NCBI RefSeq assembly: GCF_900156875.1 | Contig: NZ_LT707408.1 | Location: forward strand, 116,268 to 180,267 | Reading direction: 5' to 3' | From: Robertmurraya dakarensis | Lineage (GTDB): Bacteria > Bacillota > Bacilli > Bacillales > Cytobacillaceae | DNA length: 64,000 nucleotides | In this document: piece by piece, positions 26,266 to 35,209 of the stretch | Layout: each line of letters starts with the position of its first letter | Numbering within the stretch: position 1 is the first letter of the stretch | The notes under the pieces: generated by a model | What the model was told of the DNA's origin: nothing | The model's input: only the letters and a program-made list of their open reading frames with translations | Databases searched by the model: none | Position numbers and translations under genes: made by a program

Positions 26266-26819
26266 TCTTTATTACAGGCGGTGTTAGAAGCGGGAAAAGC
26301 CGCTTTGCTGAGGATCTTGCCATTCAAAATGCAGCCTTAACGGGCGGGAATCTTCATTATCTCGCCCCTGGGGTAGCATCTGATCCTGAAATGAAGAAGC
26401 GGATTGAAAAGCATAAGCGGGAAAGGCAGCAGAGTAAAGTGGAATGGACAACATGGGAGCAGCCCCGTGATATTGGAGAGCTCTCAGGCTGTTTTAATAG
26501 TAATGATATTCTTGTGCTGGACTGTTTAACCACCTTATTAAATAATGAACTATTTTTTAATGAAGAAAAATGGGATAGGGTTTTTCTGCGTGAAATACAT
26601 AATATGATCCTTACAGGAATCACTAGCTTGTTAGCACAAAGTCAGCAGCTGATTATCGTCAGCAATGAAGTTCTTCAGGATTTTTCTCAAGGCAATGAGT
26701 TGGTATGGGAGTACAGTCGTATCATAGGACAGCTGCACCAGGATATAGTGAATCTTGCTGAACAGGCATATTTAGTAGAATGTGGTGTACCGATGATGAT
26801 GAAGGGGGATAAAGAGTGA
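26247..26819 (+). CDS. cobU: CobU, adenosylcobinamide kinase / phosphate guanylyltransferase
   Basis: 190 residues. P-loop FITGGVRSGKSRFAEDLA near 8-25, then HKRERQQSKVEWTTWEQP, whose first His is the guanylylated residue in this family, DILVLDCLTTLLNN and IIVSNEVLQDFSQGNELVWE. It phosphorylates cobinamide and attaches GMP. The end overlaps cbiP by GTGA. Confidence 0.94.
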   Translation: MEKASLIFITGGVRSGKSRFAEDLAIQNAALTGGNLHYLAPGVASDPEMKKRIEKHKRERQQSKVEWTTWEQPRDIGELSGCFNSNDILVLDCLTTLLNNELFFNEEKWDRVFLREIHNMILTGITSLLAQSQQLIIVSNEVLQDFSQGNELVWEYSRIIGQLHQDIVNLAEQAYLVECGVPMMMKGDKE

Positions 26820-28324
26820 AGGGCATTATGATTCAAGGAACGGCATCTGATGTGGGGAAAAGCTTAATTGTTACAGCCCTATGCCGGCTATTTATAAATG
26901 AAGGGGTAAAGACAGCGCCTTTCAAATCTCAAAATATGTCCAATAATTCCTATGTTACCTTTGATGGAAGAGAGATTGGCAGAGCTCAGGGCATTCAAGC
27001 AGAAGCGGCAAAAACAGAGGCATCAGTATGGATGAACCCTATTCTTTTAAAGCCGCGTTCCGACCAGCAATCAGAAGTTGTACTTCTTGGAAAAGGGGTG
27101 AAAACCCTATCGGGCAGAGGCTACCGCGATTCTTTTTATGAAAAAGGGATCGAGACGATTGTAACAGCACTAGCTTATCTCGAAAAAGAGTATGATGTGG
27201 TCGTCATGGAAGGAGCAGGCAGTCCGGTTGAAATCAACTTGAAGGATAAAGAGCTCGTTAATATGAAAGTAGCAGAACTTGCTGATGTGCCGGTTGTTTT
27301 AGTGGCGGATATCGATAGAGGTGGAGTCTTTGCCAGTATTGTAGGGACATTAGAGTTATTTACACCAGAGGAAAGAAAAAGAGTAAAAGGAATTTTAATT
27401 AATAAATTCAGAGGAGATTTGAGTTTATTCCAAGATGGAATGAAGTGGCTTGAGGAAAGAACAGGTGTCCCGATTTTAGGTGTTCTGCCGCATGTTGAAA
27501 ATCATATGATTGATGGAGAAGACTCTTTGTCGATAGGAAATGCTATTAAACAAAGGGGAGAAGCTCCCATTGACATTGCTGTAATTCACTTGCCTTATAT
27601 TTCGAATTACAGTGACATTGAACCGTTTTTCTATGAAGACGATGCGTCGATTCGTTTTGTGAAGCATCCTTCTCAGTTCGGTAAGCCTGATGCAGTAATT
27701 ATCCCAGGTACGAAGAGCACCATCAGTGATCTGCAGTACATAAAGGAAATGAAACTGGATGAGTATTTGATAGATTATGTTCATCATGGCGGGTATGTTG
27801 TTGGCATTTGCGGCGGCTATCAAATGCTGGGAAAAAGCATTATCGATGGTGCCGGTTCAGACACCGGTATACCAGGCATGAGAATAGATGGTTTAGATTT
27901 AATTCCTGCCGAAACTACCTTTATGGAGCAAAAGGATACAATTAGAGTGAAGGGATACTATCATCCGAACACAGAGCTAAAAGGAAAACGTGAACTTGAA
28001 GGATATGAAATACATTTGGGGCAGACAGAAATGCTTGAGAAGGAAGGGTTTTTTCTAAAATTGGAGAATGGTAGAGAAGAAGGTTATTATCGCAGCGACG
28101 GCAAGATTGTCGGCACGTATATGCATCATCTTTTTCATAATGATGAGTGGAGAAATCTGTGGCTGAATTCCATTCGCAGGTCAAAAAATCTGCCTATCAG
28201 AGATGTAGTATATGCGCAGGATTTGAAAGAAGAAAGATATGATCTACTTGCTCAAAACTTTAAAAAACATCTTGATTGGGAAAAGCTGAAAGAGATTGTG
28301 TATGAATGGGAATATCAAAAATGA
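26816..28324 (+). CDS. cbiP: CbiP (CobQ), adenosylcobyric acid synthase
   Basis: 502 residues: dethiobiotin-synthetase-like N-terminal domain (IMIQGTASDVGKSLIVTALC) and C-terminal glutamine amidotransferase domain with the nucleophile in VGICGGYQMLG (Cys332) and a late YMHHLFHND. It amidates side chains b, d, e and g. Start GTG 26816 overlaps the cobU stop. The TGA overlaps the cobS ATG. Confidence 0.96.
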   Translation: MKGIMIQGTASDVGKSLIVTALCRLFINEGVKTAPFKSQNMSNNSYVTFDGREIGRAQGIQAEAAKTEASVWMNPILLKPRSDQQSEVVLLGKGVKTLSGRGYRDSFYEKGIETIVTALAYLEKEYDVVVMEGAGSPVEINLKDKELVNMKVAELADVPVVLVADIDRGGVFASIVGTLELFTPEERKRVKGILINKFRGDLSLFQDGMKWLEERTGVPILGVLPHVENHMIDGEDSLSIGNAIKQRGEAPIDIAVIHLPYISNYSDIEPFFYEDDASIRFVKHPSQFGKPDAVIIPGTKSTISDLQYIKEMKLDEYLIDYVHHGGYVVGICGGYQMLGKSIIDGAGSDTGIPGMRIDGLDLIPAETTFMEQKDTIRVKGYYHPNTELKGKRELEGYEIHLGQTEMLEKEGFFLKLENGREEGYYRSDGKIVGTYMHHLFHNDEWRNLWLNSIRRSKNLPIRDVVYAQDLKEERYDLLAQNFKKHLDWEKLKEIVYEWEYQK

Positions 28325-29112
28325 AATTTTTGAAGGGATTTTTAATTAATCTGCAATTCTTCACAGCCATTCCCATTAAAAGTGCTCTCCCGATGGATAA
28401 AGAGCATCTTAATAGCAGCATCAAGTCATTTCCGCTAGTTGGTCTGTTTCAAGGTTTGATTTATATTAGTTTTCTATATCTTCTTGTTCAGTGGACACCT
28501 TTAACGCCATTAGCGATTGCGTTTGTGATTTGGCTATTGACGATTATCGTAACAGGAGGGATCCATCTCGACGGTTGGATGGATGCCAGTGACGCTTACT
28601 TTTCCTATCAGGACAAAGAAAAGCGATTAGACATCATGAAGGACCCTAGAACAGGTGCGTTTGGAGTACTATCTGTTATTGTTTTGCTATCATGCCGGTT
28701 TTTATTTATCTATGAGATTACGATTTCATTAACAGCGGCCTCTTATCTGTTAATTCTTTCAATCCCTTTGATTAGTAAGACGGTTATGGGATTAGTGCTT
28801 ATAACTGTCCCATCAGCGAAAAAGGATGGATTGGCTGCGTTATTTCAATCAGCAGCGGGGCCGCGCTCTCTATCGATTTATCCTTTCTATGCAGCGGGGA
28901 TGGCGGTTGTCTGCTTCGTCCTTTTTCGTGAAGCATTATACCCGTTTATGATCTTGATTTTGGCGGGATTTGGCTGTTTTCTGTTAATACGGCGTAAGGC
29001 AATTAAATGGTATGGAGGAATTACCGGGGATGTTCTCGGGGCCTCTGTAGAGGGGACTGAGGTGTTGTTATGGATGATACTGTGGTTATTACATTATTCC
29101 GCCATGGTGTAA
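28321..29112 (+). CDS. cobS: CobS, adenosylcobinamide-GDP ribazoletransferase
   Basis: 263 residues, polytopic membrane protein. FLINLQFFTAIPIKSALPMD, the metal/substrate motif TGGIHLDGWMDASDAYFSYQ, and MKDPRTGAFGVLSVIVLLSC identify CobS; KWYGGITGDVLGASVEGTEV is near the end. It joins the lower ligand nucleoside (or its phosphate) to adenosylcobinamide-GDP. ATG 28321 overlaps the cbiP stop as ATGA; the in-frame ATG 28306 is an alternative. The 3' end overlaps cobC by 43 bases. Confidence 0.94.
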   Translation: MKFLKGFLINLQFFTAIPIKSALPMDKEHLNSSIKSFPLVGLFQGLIYISFLYLLVQWTPLTPLAIAFVIWLLTIIVTGGIHLDGWMDASDAYFSYQDKEKRLDIMKDPRTGAFGVLSVIVLLSCRFLFIYEITISLTAASYLLILSIPLISKTVMGLVLITVPSAKKDGLAALFQSAAGPRSLSIYPFYAAGMAVVCFVLFREALYPFMILILAGFGCFLLIRRKAIKWYGGITGDVLGASVEGTEVLLWMILWLLHYSAMV

Positions 29113-29696
29113 CAGAGGACAATGTGCGAAGGGCTTTTTTGGGATGGAACGATTCTCCATTAACCCAAGATGCTGAAAAGGCGCTTGCTGCTTATCAGTT
29201 TAGCCCCTTGTCTTACGATCTCTTTGTTTCAAGTGATTTACAGAGATGTCTGGCAACGATGAATTTGCTCTTTCCAAAAGTAGAACCAATAACATTACAA
29301 GAGTTTAGGGAAATGTGTTTTGGTGATTTTGAGGGGAAAACCAATGAGGAAATGAAGGAATGGAAAGAGTATCAGCAATGGATGAGTGACTGGACTTCCC
29401 TCCCCATTCCTAACGGTGAATCATTTCTGCAGTTTACCAATCGGGTTCAGAAAGGGTGGAACAAACTTCTCAAACTCATGGAGGAGCAAAATGCCAGAAA
29501 GCCGTTCATTACGACACACGGCGGCGTGATCCGCACTTTGTTAACTCGTTTTGTGGACGATAAAAAAGATTTTTGGGACTGGAACGTGCCTCATGGCAGC
29601 GGCTATCAATTGACCTTTCAACGAGATGACTTAAGGAGGGGAAACCGTTGCACTTTGTTACAGGCGGTGCCTTTAATGGAAAAAGAAAATGGGTAA
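29070..29696 (+). CDS. cobC: CobC-type alpha-ribazole phosphatase
   Basis: 208 residues of the histidine phosphatase superfamily. Catalytic LFRHGVTEDNVRR (His near 12), SSDLQRC, EMCFGDFEGKTNEEM and FITTHGGVIRTLL with the second His. Position between cobS and the CobU-like gene supports removal of the phosphate from alpha-ribazole phosphate or cobalamin phosphate. ATG 29070 lies deep inside cobS, with GAGGTGTTG just upstream. Confidence 0.85.
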   Translation: MDDTVVITLFRHGVTEDNVRRAFLGWNDSPLTQDAEKALAAYQFSPLSYDLFVSSDLQRCLATMNLLFPKVEPITLQEFREMCFGDFEGKTNEEMKEWKEYQQWMSDWTSLPIPNGESFLQFTNRVQKGWNKLLKLMEEQNARKPFITTHGGVIRTLLTRFVDDKKDFWDWNVPHGSGYQLTFQRDDLRRGNRCTLLQAVPLMEKENG

Positions 29697-30085
29697 GTAA
29701 AACCTACGGAGAGACAAAGTGGATTTCTGCTTTTCAAGGAGAAGTGCTGATTGAACATTTATCACCACTAAACGCTTCTTGTGTTGTTTTAGAAGGTGTG
29801 GAAGAGTGGCTGAGAAAATTATCTTTAGAAATGGATATTAATGAAGCGAGGAACTACTGGAAAAGCATTGTGTTGAAATGGCTTGACTGGGAAAGCAGTG
29901 CCGAGGGCCGCAGGCTTGTTATTATCGGAACGGATTTGACGAAGGGGATTGTCCCAATCGAAAAAGAAAACCGAAACTGGCGGGATTTGACTGGCTGGGC
30001 TTATCAGGATTTGGCAGCACATTGCAATAAGGTGGATATCATTTGGTATGGAATCAATCAAACCATTAAGGGGGAAAAAGGATGA
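29648..30085 (+). CDS. CobU-like P-loop protein of the B12 operon
   Basis: 145 residues starting MHFVTGGAFNGKRKWVSKTY, which has a GGxxxGK nucleotide-binding loop in the same place as CobU but is shorter and diverged. The later VVLEGVEEWLRKLS and VIIGTDLTKGIVPIEKENRN match the positions of the CobU NTPase core. In Bacillus such proteins occur just before the adenosyltransferase gene, where B. megaterium has cbiY; that equivalence is a guess. The reaction is unknown. Start TTG 29648 has TAAGGAGGGG 7-16 bases upstream. It overlaps the next gene by ATGA. Confidence 0.65.
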   Translation: MHFVTGGAFNGKRKWVSKTYGETKWISAFQGEVLIEHLSPLNASCVVLEGVEEWLRKLSLEMDINEARNYWKSIVLKWLDWESSAEGRRLVIIGTDLTKGIVPIEKENRNWRDLTGWAYQDLAAHCNKVDIIWYGINQTIKGEKG

Positions 30086-30675
30086 GAATTTATACAAGAA
30101 CTGGTGATAAAGGGCAAACGAGCATTATCGGGGGAAGAGTCGATAAGGATGATATTCGTGTAGAGGCGTATGGAACCGTTGATGAAGTGAATTGTTTTGT
30201 TGGCCAAGCGATCACACAGCTCGATGAAAAGCTTTTTAAAGATATTCTTGATGACCTTGAGAAGGTACAGCATGAACTGTTTGATTGCGGCGGTGACTTA
30301 GCAAGTGTTTCTAAGAAAAGAGAAGCAAAGCTGACAGAAGATAGTATTACGTATTTAGAGAGTAAAATCGATGAGTTTATTAAGGAAGCTCCTGAACTGG
30401 AAAGATTTATTTTACCTGGAGGTTCACCGGCAGCTGCTTCGATTCATATTGCTAGAACGGTGACGCGAAGAGCAGAACGTCTTGTCGTTAGTTTACTGAA
30501 AGCAGATCCATCAGCACCAATTGTGTGTCTTCAGTATTTAAACCGTCTATCAGATTACTTCTTTGCTCTTGCTAGAGTGATAAATTTCCGTTTGAATGTA
30601 AAGGACGTTGAGTATGTTCGCAGTGCAAAGGTTTTTAGAGAAGGCAAGCGCAAGGAAGATTCAAAAGAAAATTAA
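30082..30675 (+). CDS. pduO: PduO-type cob(I)alamin/corrinoid adenosyltransferase
   Basis: 197 residues, five-helix bundle of the PduO/MMAB family. MRIYTRTGDKGQTSIIGGRV is the ATP-binding N-terminus, GTVDEVNCFVGQA follows, and FILPGGSPAAASIHIARTVT with RRAERLV gives the C-terminal ATP and cobalt face. It transfers the 5'-deoxyadenosyl group from ATP to Co(I). Function matches btuR of B. megaterium although the fold class differs from BtuR/CobA. It overlaps the preceding gene by four bases. Confidence 0.94.
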   Translation: MRIYTRTGDKGQTSIIGGRVDKDDIRVEAYGTVDEVNCFVGQAITQLDEKLFKDILDDLEKVQHELFDCGGDLASVSKKREAKLTEDSITYLESKIDEFIKEAPELERFILPGGSPAAASIHIARTVTRRAERLVVSLLKADPSAPIVCLQYLNRLSDYFFALARVINFRLNVKDVEYVRSAKVFREGKRKEDSKEN

Positions 30676-30694
30676 TTTCTAGGGAGAGTTCACT

Positions 30695-31315
30695 GTGTTG
30701 AAATTATATGTAATTAGACATGGGCAGACTGAATGGAATAAAGAAAAAAGAATTCAGGGCCACCTCGATTCCAAACTGACGGAGGAGGGGGTACGCCATG
30801 CCCGGCTGCAAGGAGAAAGGCTGGCCGAGATAGACTTTGAAGCAGTCGTAGCAAGCCCGAGTGAAAGAACGGTAGAAACAGCAAAACTCATCATGGGGGA
30901 ACGCACTTTACCGTTTAAGACGGATGTGCGGCTAAAGGAAATTCATCTCGGAAATTGGCAAGGAAAAACAGTAGACGAAATTAAAGCAGATGACCCTGAA
31001 CGGTTTCAATGTTATGTGAATACTCCGAGCCTTTTTCAAAATGAAGAAGGGGAGAACTTGCATGATGTAAAGGAAAGATTAGAAGCTGTTTTAAGTGACT
31101 TAGAAAAAACATATCCCTCCGGAAATGTTTTAGTGGTTACACATGGCATGGTCATAAAAGTCTTGCAAGTGCTTTGTAAAAAGCAATCGCTGGATGCTAT
31201 CAAGGATTTTCCTGTTGTAGATGGAACGAGCTTAACGGTCGTCACATTAGAAGATGGAAAAAAAGAAATGCTGCTAGAAGGCGATATGTCACATGTTCAT
31301 CATGCTCCACACTAA
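30695..31315 (+). CDS. Second histidine phosphatase (PhoE/CobC-like)
   Basis: 206 residues. LYVIRHGQTEWNKEKRIQGH carries the catalytic His, followed by SPSERTVETA, EIHLGNWQGKTVDEI and VLVVTHGMVIKVLQVLC. It ends HVHHAPH. The family includes phosphoglycerate mutases, broad phosphatases and alpha-ribazole phosphatase. Last gene of the riboswitch operon, so either a second CobC or a general phosphatase; sequence alone does not decide. Start GTG 30695 with GGGAGAG 6-13 bases upstream. Confidence 0.8.
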   Translation: MLKLYVIRHGQTEWNKEKRIQGHLDSKLTEEGVRHARLQGERLAEIDFEAVVASPSERTVETAKLIMGERTLPFKTDVRLKEIHLGNWQGKTVDEIKADDPERFQCYVNTPSLFQNEEGENLHDVKERLEAVLSDLEKTYPSGNVLVVTHGMVIKVLQVLCKKQSLDAIKDFPVVDGTSLTVVTLEDGKKEMLLEGDMSHVHHAPH

Positions 31316-31326
31316 AAATTGTAGAG

Positions 31327-31353
31327 ACTCTCCGCTGAAAGGGGAGTTTTTTT
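31327..31353 (+). terminator. Terminator of the second B12 operon
   Basis: ACTCTCC (31327-31333) and GGGGAGT (31341-31347) pair with one G-U, followed by seven T. Confidence 0.85.
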
Positions 31354-31363
31354 ATTAAAAAAA

Positions 31364-31390
31364 GATGATTGCTATGTATCATCTTTTTTC
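31364..31390. terminator. Bidirectional terminator
   Basis: GATGAT (31364-31369) and ATCATC (31378-31383) with an A run before and T run after. It serves the minus-strand acyl-CoA synthetase gene and backs up the operon terminator. Confidence 0.7.
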
Positions 31391-31416
31391 TTTCAGGTGG
31401 AACGTTAAATCTATCT

Positions 31417-33060
31417 TTAACGGTTTGCCTGTTTTTCGTATTCTCTTTTTTTCAAAAGGAAACGCTGTGTCTTGCCGCTTTGTGTCTTCGGCAATGAGTC
31501 AATAAATTCAATTTCTTTAGGATATTGATGTTTTGATAGCTTATTTTTTACAAAAAGGCTTAGGGTTTCTGATAATTCATCAGACGGCTCATAGCCTTGG
31601 TTTAACACAATGTATGCCTTGACAATTTCACCTTTTGTTTTATCAGGTTTGCCTACCACGGCAGCTTCTAAAACAGCAGGGTGTTCCATTAAGCTTGCTT
31701 CGACTTCGGTAGGTCCAATCCGATAGCCAGCACTTGAGATAACATCATCAGCGCGGCCCTGAAACCAAAAGTACCCATCTTCATCTTGCTTGGCAAGGTC
31801 GCCTGACAATAACCATTTTCCGCGAATCTTTTCGCTGGATTTTTCCGGATTATTCCAATATCCTCTAAATTTAAGACCTTCGCCCATTGTCGTATCAAGG
31901 GCTATTTGACCGACTTGGCCTTGCTTCACTTCATTACCTTGTTCGTCAATGAGACCCACTTTATATCCTGGTAGTGGCAATCCCATGGAACCCGGCTTGA
32001 TTGGCATGTCAGTAATATTATAGTTATTGACAATCATGCCTATTTCAGTGGCACCGTAATGGTCATAGATGGCTCTTCCGAAATTGTCTTGGAAGAAGCG
32101 TGTCACTTCAGCATCTAATGGTTCCCCAGCACTGCTGAATTTCCTCACTTTGATATTATATTTCTTCAACACGTCTGTTCCAGCGGCCATCATCATTCTG
32201 TATGCAGTCGGGATATAGGAAAAATTAGTCACTCCGTACTTCTCCATGATTTGAAAAACCTTTTCAGCCTGAAATGGCCCTTTATAGACAACTGTTTTAA
32301 TACCAAGGCTCAACGGTCCAAATGTACAAACTAACAGGCCATTAGACCAGCCTAAGTCAGCTGCCCCAAAAAACACATCGTCATCCTCCATATGCAGGGC
32401 ATACTTTAAGTATGGATAGAGATTGTAAATCCCTTTATGGGCAGCAATGGAACCTTTCGGCAATCCTGTCGAACCAGATGTATACTGGATTACACTAGGA
32501 TCTAATCCATTGGTTGGTTCCATCTCAAACTGATCTGGGAAAGACTCAACAAATTCCCAGAAGCTTTTGCCGTCTTTCGTAATTCCATCTGTTAAAAGAA
32601 CCTGGAAGGAAGGATTTCGATCCTCTACCTTGCTGATTTGCTCTCGATTCGTCACTAATAAGCTGATTTCCGAATCCGTTGCACGGTGCATGATGGCATC
32701 AGGGCCAAATGCCGTAAATAAAGGGACGTAGATGGCGCCGATTTTCCAAACAGCTAGAATGGTAATGACGAGTTCCATATCTTTCCCAAGCATTCCAGCT
32801 ACACGGTCACCTTTTTTGATTCCTAAAGAGCATAAGCCATTAGCCATTTTATCTGATTTTTCCTTAAGCTTTTGGTACGTCCATGTTTCTGTGTTCCCTA
32901 AAGAATCTTCCCAGTAGATGGCGATGCGGTCAGGGTCATCAGCCCATCGATCACAAGCTTCTTGAGCCATGTTCATGATGCCGTCAGGGCTGCCTGCATA
33001 GAACGTCTTTACTTCATCCCAAGAGAAGTTCTTAACAAGTTCTTCGTATTTCACTGCCAT
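31417..33060 (-). CDS. Acyl-CoA synthetase (AMP-forming), copy 1
   Basis: 547 residues of the ANL superfamily. ATP-binding YTSGSTGLPKGS, the adenylation motif DHYGATEIG, hinge motif FQGRADDVISSAGYRIGPTE, and the catalytic Lys in PKTQSGKTQRFLL are all present, so it should be active. It resembles AcsA-like short- or medium-chain acyl-CoA synthetases; the acyl substrate is unknown. The start at 33060 is chosen (GAGGTGACGGGA ahead on the minus strand); the 33069 GTG is part of that ribosome site. It lies 58 bases after its paralogue on the same strand. Confidence 0.88.
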   Translation of the reverse strand: MAVKYEELVKNFSWDEVKTFYAGSPDGIMNMAQEACDRWADDPDRIAIYWEDSLGNTETWTYQKLKEKSDKMANGLCSLGIKKGDRVAGMLGKDMELVITILAVWKIGAIYVPLFTAFGPDAIMHRATDSEISLLVTNREQISKVEDRNPSFQVLLTDGITKDGKSFWEFVESFPDQFEMEPTNGLDPSVIQYTSGSTGLPKGSIAAHKGIYNLYPYLKYALHMEDDDVFFGAADLGWSNGLLVCTFGPLSLGIKTVVYKGPFQAEKVFQIMEKYGVTNFSYIPTAYRMMMAAGTDVLKKYNIKVRKFSSAGEPLDAEVTRFFQDNFGRAIYDHYGATEIGMIVNNYNITDMPIKPGSMGLPLPGYKVGLIDEQGNEVKQGQVGQIALDTTMGEGLKFRGYWNNPEKSSEKIRGKWLLSGDLAKQDEDGYFWFQGRADDVISSAGYRIGPTEVEASLMEHPAVLEAAVVGKPDKTKGEIVKAYIVLNQGYEPSDELSETLSLFVKNKLSKHQYPKEIEFIDSLPKTQSGKTQRFLLKKREYEKQANR

Positions 33061-33118
33061 TCCCGTCACCTCTATTTAAAATTCTACGGTTCATCCATAG
33101 TTATCAGTCATTTGAGAT

Positions 33119-34753
33119 TCAGCTGTTAACTTGTTTTTCGTATTCTCTTTTCTTCAGCAGATAACGCTGTGTTTTACCACTTTGTGTCTTCGGTAATTCA
33201 GTGATAAATTCAATTTCCCGAGGATATTGATGTTTAGATAATTTATTTTTTACATAAAGACTAAGTTCATCTGCTAGTGCATCAGAAGGGGAGAAGCCGT
33301 TATTAAGTACGATAAAGGCTTTAACAATTTCGCCTTTTGTTTTATCCGGCTTACCTACGACAGCAGCTTCTAAAACAGCAGTGTGTTCCATCAAACAAGC
33401 CTCAACTTCAGTAGGTCCAATTCGATAGCCGGCACTAGAAATGACGTCATCTGCACGGCCTTGGAACCAATAATATCCATCTTCATCCTGCTTTGCTAAG
33501 TCACCAGATAAGAACCACTTTCCAAGGAACTTTTCGCTGGATTTCTTAGGGTTATTCCAATATCCTAAGAATTTAAAGTTTTCATCCGTTGTATCAAGCG
33601 CAATTTGACCAACGTCTCCTTGCTTGACAACTTCGCCATTTTCATCGACAAGTGCCATTTTAAATCCAGGGATCGGGAAGCCCATTGAACCTGGCTTAAC
33701 AGCCATATCCGTAATATTGTAGTTGTTCACAACCATTCCCATTTCCGTTGCTCCATAATGGTCATAAATCGCTCTTCCGAAATTCTCTTGGAAGAAGCGT
33801 ACAACTTCGCCGTCCAATGGTTCACCGGCACTGCTGAATTTACGAGCTTTAATCTTATATTTTTTCAATACCTCTGTTCCAGCAGCCATCATCATTCTGT
33901 AGGCTGTAGGTGCATAGGTGAAATTCGTTACTTCGTATTTTTCTAAAATTTGAAAGACCTTTTCTGCCTCGAATGGTCCTTTATACATGACGATCTTTGC
34001 ACCAAGACTTAATGGTCCAAACGTACAAGCCATTAATCCATAAGACCAGCCTAAGTCTGCGCCGCCAAAAAAGACATCATCTTCCTCAACGTTAAGGGCG
34101 AATGTTAAGTATGGATATAAACTATAGACACCTTTGTGGGCATTCATAGCCCCTTTTGGTAACCCAGTTGTACCGGAAGTATATTGGATAACAGCTGGAT
34201 CAAGAGCATCCATAAGTACTGTCTCATGCTCTGTAGAAAATGAGTCAACAAATTCCCAGAAAGTTTTGCCTTCGTTGTTAACGCTATCCGTTAAAAGCAA
34301 TTGGAAAGATACATCTCTTCCTTCCAATTTGCTTGCTTGCTCTTTATTCGTAACAATGAGGCTGACGCCGCTATCTTGGCTGCGGTGCATGAGAGCATCT
34401 GGTCCGAATGCAGTGAATAGTGGAACATAGATGGCGCCAATTTTCCATGTACCGAGAATGGCTACCACTAATTCCATATCTTTTCCTAGAAGCCCCGCAA
34501 CTCGGTCGCCTTTCTTAATCCCGATTGACTTTAGTGCATTGGCCATTTGATTTGATTTTTCTTGAAGCTTTCTGTATGTCCATGTTTCTGTATTGCCTAA
34601 CGAATCTTCCCAATAAATAGCGACACGGTTAGGGTCTTTCGCCCAGCGGTCACATACTTCATGAGCGAAGTTGATTTTGCCATCCGGATCACCTTCATAT
34701 TTTTTCTTTACTTCTTCCCAAGAAAAGTTTTCAATCAATTCTTCGTATTTCAT
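33119..34753 (-). CDS. Acyl-CoA synthetase (AMP-forming), copy 2
   Basis: 544 residues, alignable end to end with the downstream copy with most positions identical: same start (MKYEELIENFSWEEVKKKYE), YTSGTTGLPKGA, DHYGATEMG, FQGRADDVISSAGYRIGPTE and PKTQSGKTQRYLL. The pair is a tandem duplication. This copy is promoter-proximal. Start ATG 34753 has AGAGGTG upstream; GTG 34762 is inside that site. A CcpA-type site lies about 87 bases upstream, which fits carbon-catabolite control of acetate or fatty acid use. Confidence 0.88.
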   Translation of the reverse strand: MKYEELIENFSWEEVKKKYEGDPDGKINFAHEVCDRWAKDPNRVAIYWEDSLGNTETWTYRKLQEKSNQMANALKSIGIKKGDRVAGLLGKDMELVVAILGTWKIGAIYVPLFTAFGPDALMHRSQDSGVSLIVTNKEQASKLEGRDVSFQLLLTDSVNNEGKTFWEFVDSFSTEHETVLMDALDPAVIQYTSGTTGLPKGAMNAHKGVYSLYPYLTFALNVEEDDVFFGGADLGWSYGLMACTFGPLSLGAKIVMYKGPFEAEKVFQILEKYEVTNFTYAPTAYRMMMAAGTEVLKKYKIKARKFSSAGEPLDGEVVRFFQENFGRAIYDHYGATEMGMVVNNYNITDMAVKPGSMGFPIPGFKMALVDENGEVVKQGDVGQIALDTTDENFKFLGYWNNPKKSSEKFLGKWFLSGDLAKQDEDGYYWFQGRADDVISSAGYRIGPTEVEACLMEHTAVLEAAVVGKPDKTKGEIVKAFIVLNNGFSPSDALADELSLYVKNKLSKHQYPREIEFITELPKTQSGKTQRYLLKKREYEKQVNS

Positions 34754-35209
34754 TTTTATCACCTCTATAATATTTTTCTATTAATTTATGTATAGCAATC
34801 TTTTGAAATAGAGAAAGCATACATATAACGAACAATGAGTATAGCGCTTACATTTTTTAAAGGTATGAATAGTCTAGATTGTTATGCTGGGAACTGGTGC
34901 ATCGTTAGTGAGGGTTTGATTACTGATATGTGTTTAACAAGAAGTCTTTTCTACGGAAGCTTGGTTTGTCCATGTTGAAAGAGGGTTCATTTTCTCCGTT
35001 AATTAACATTCTAAATGGTTGTTTGAAAAATGTAAAGAATGTTTAGAAAATTATAAAAACGTGTTAGCTGGCAGTCTTTTTCCAAAAGTACATTTATCAT
35101 GTGGATATTGTTAACAGAACAACCAACTATAAGAATATTAATATTGCTGGTTTTAACTATTAGTACAGTAATTACGAGATTTTAAAAGATAATGAAAGAA
35201 AACGGCTTA
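34754..35209. other. Intergenic region between divergent acyl-CoA synthetase and SulP genes
   Basis: AT-rich. At 34839-34852 the minus strand reads TGTAAGCGCTATAC, 12 of 14 to the cre consensus TGWAANCGNTNWCA. I see no open frame with a ribosome site and no hairpin of note in the rest. A GTTTAA at 34932 has no GGGWAW partner, so no sigma-B promoter is called. Confidence 0.5.

Noticed and set aside
34932..34960. Sigma-B promoter upstream of the acyl-CoA synthetases
   Set aside because: GTTTAA is present but the GGGWAW -10 element is not found at the proper distance.
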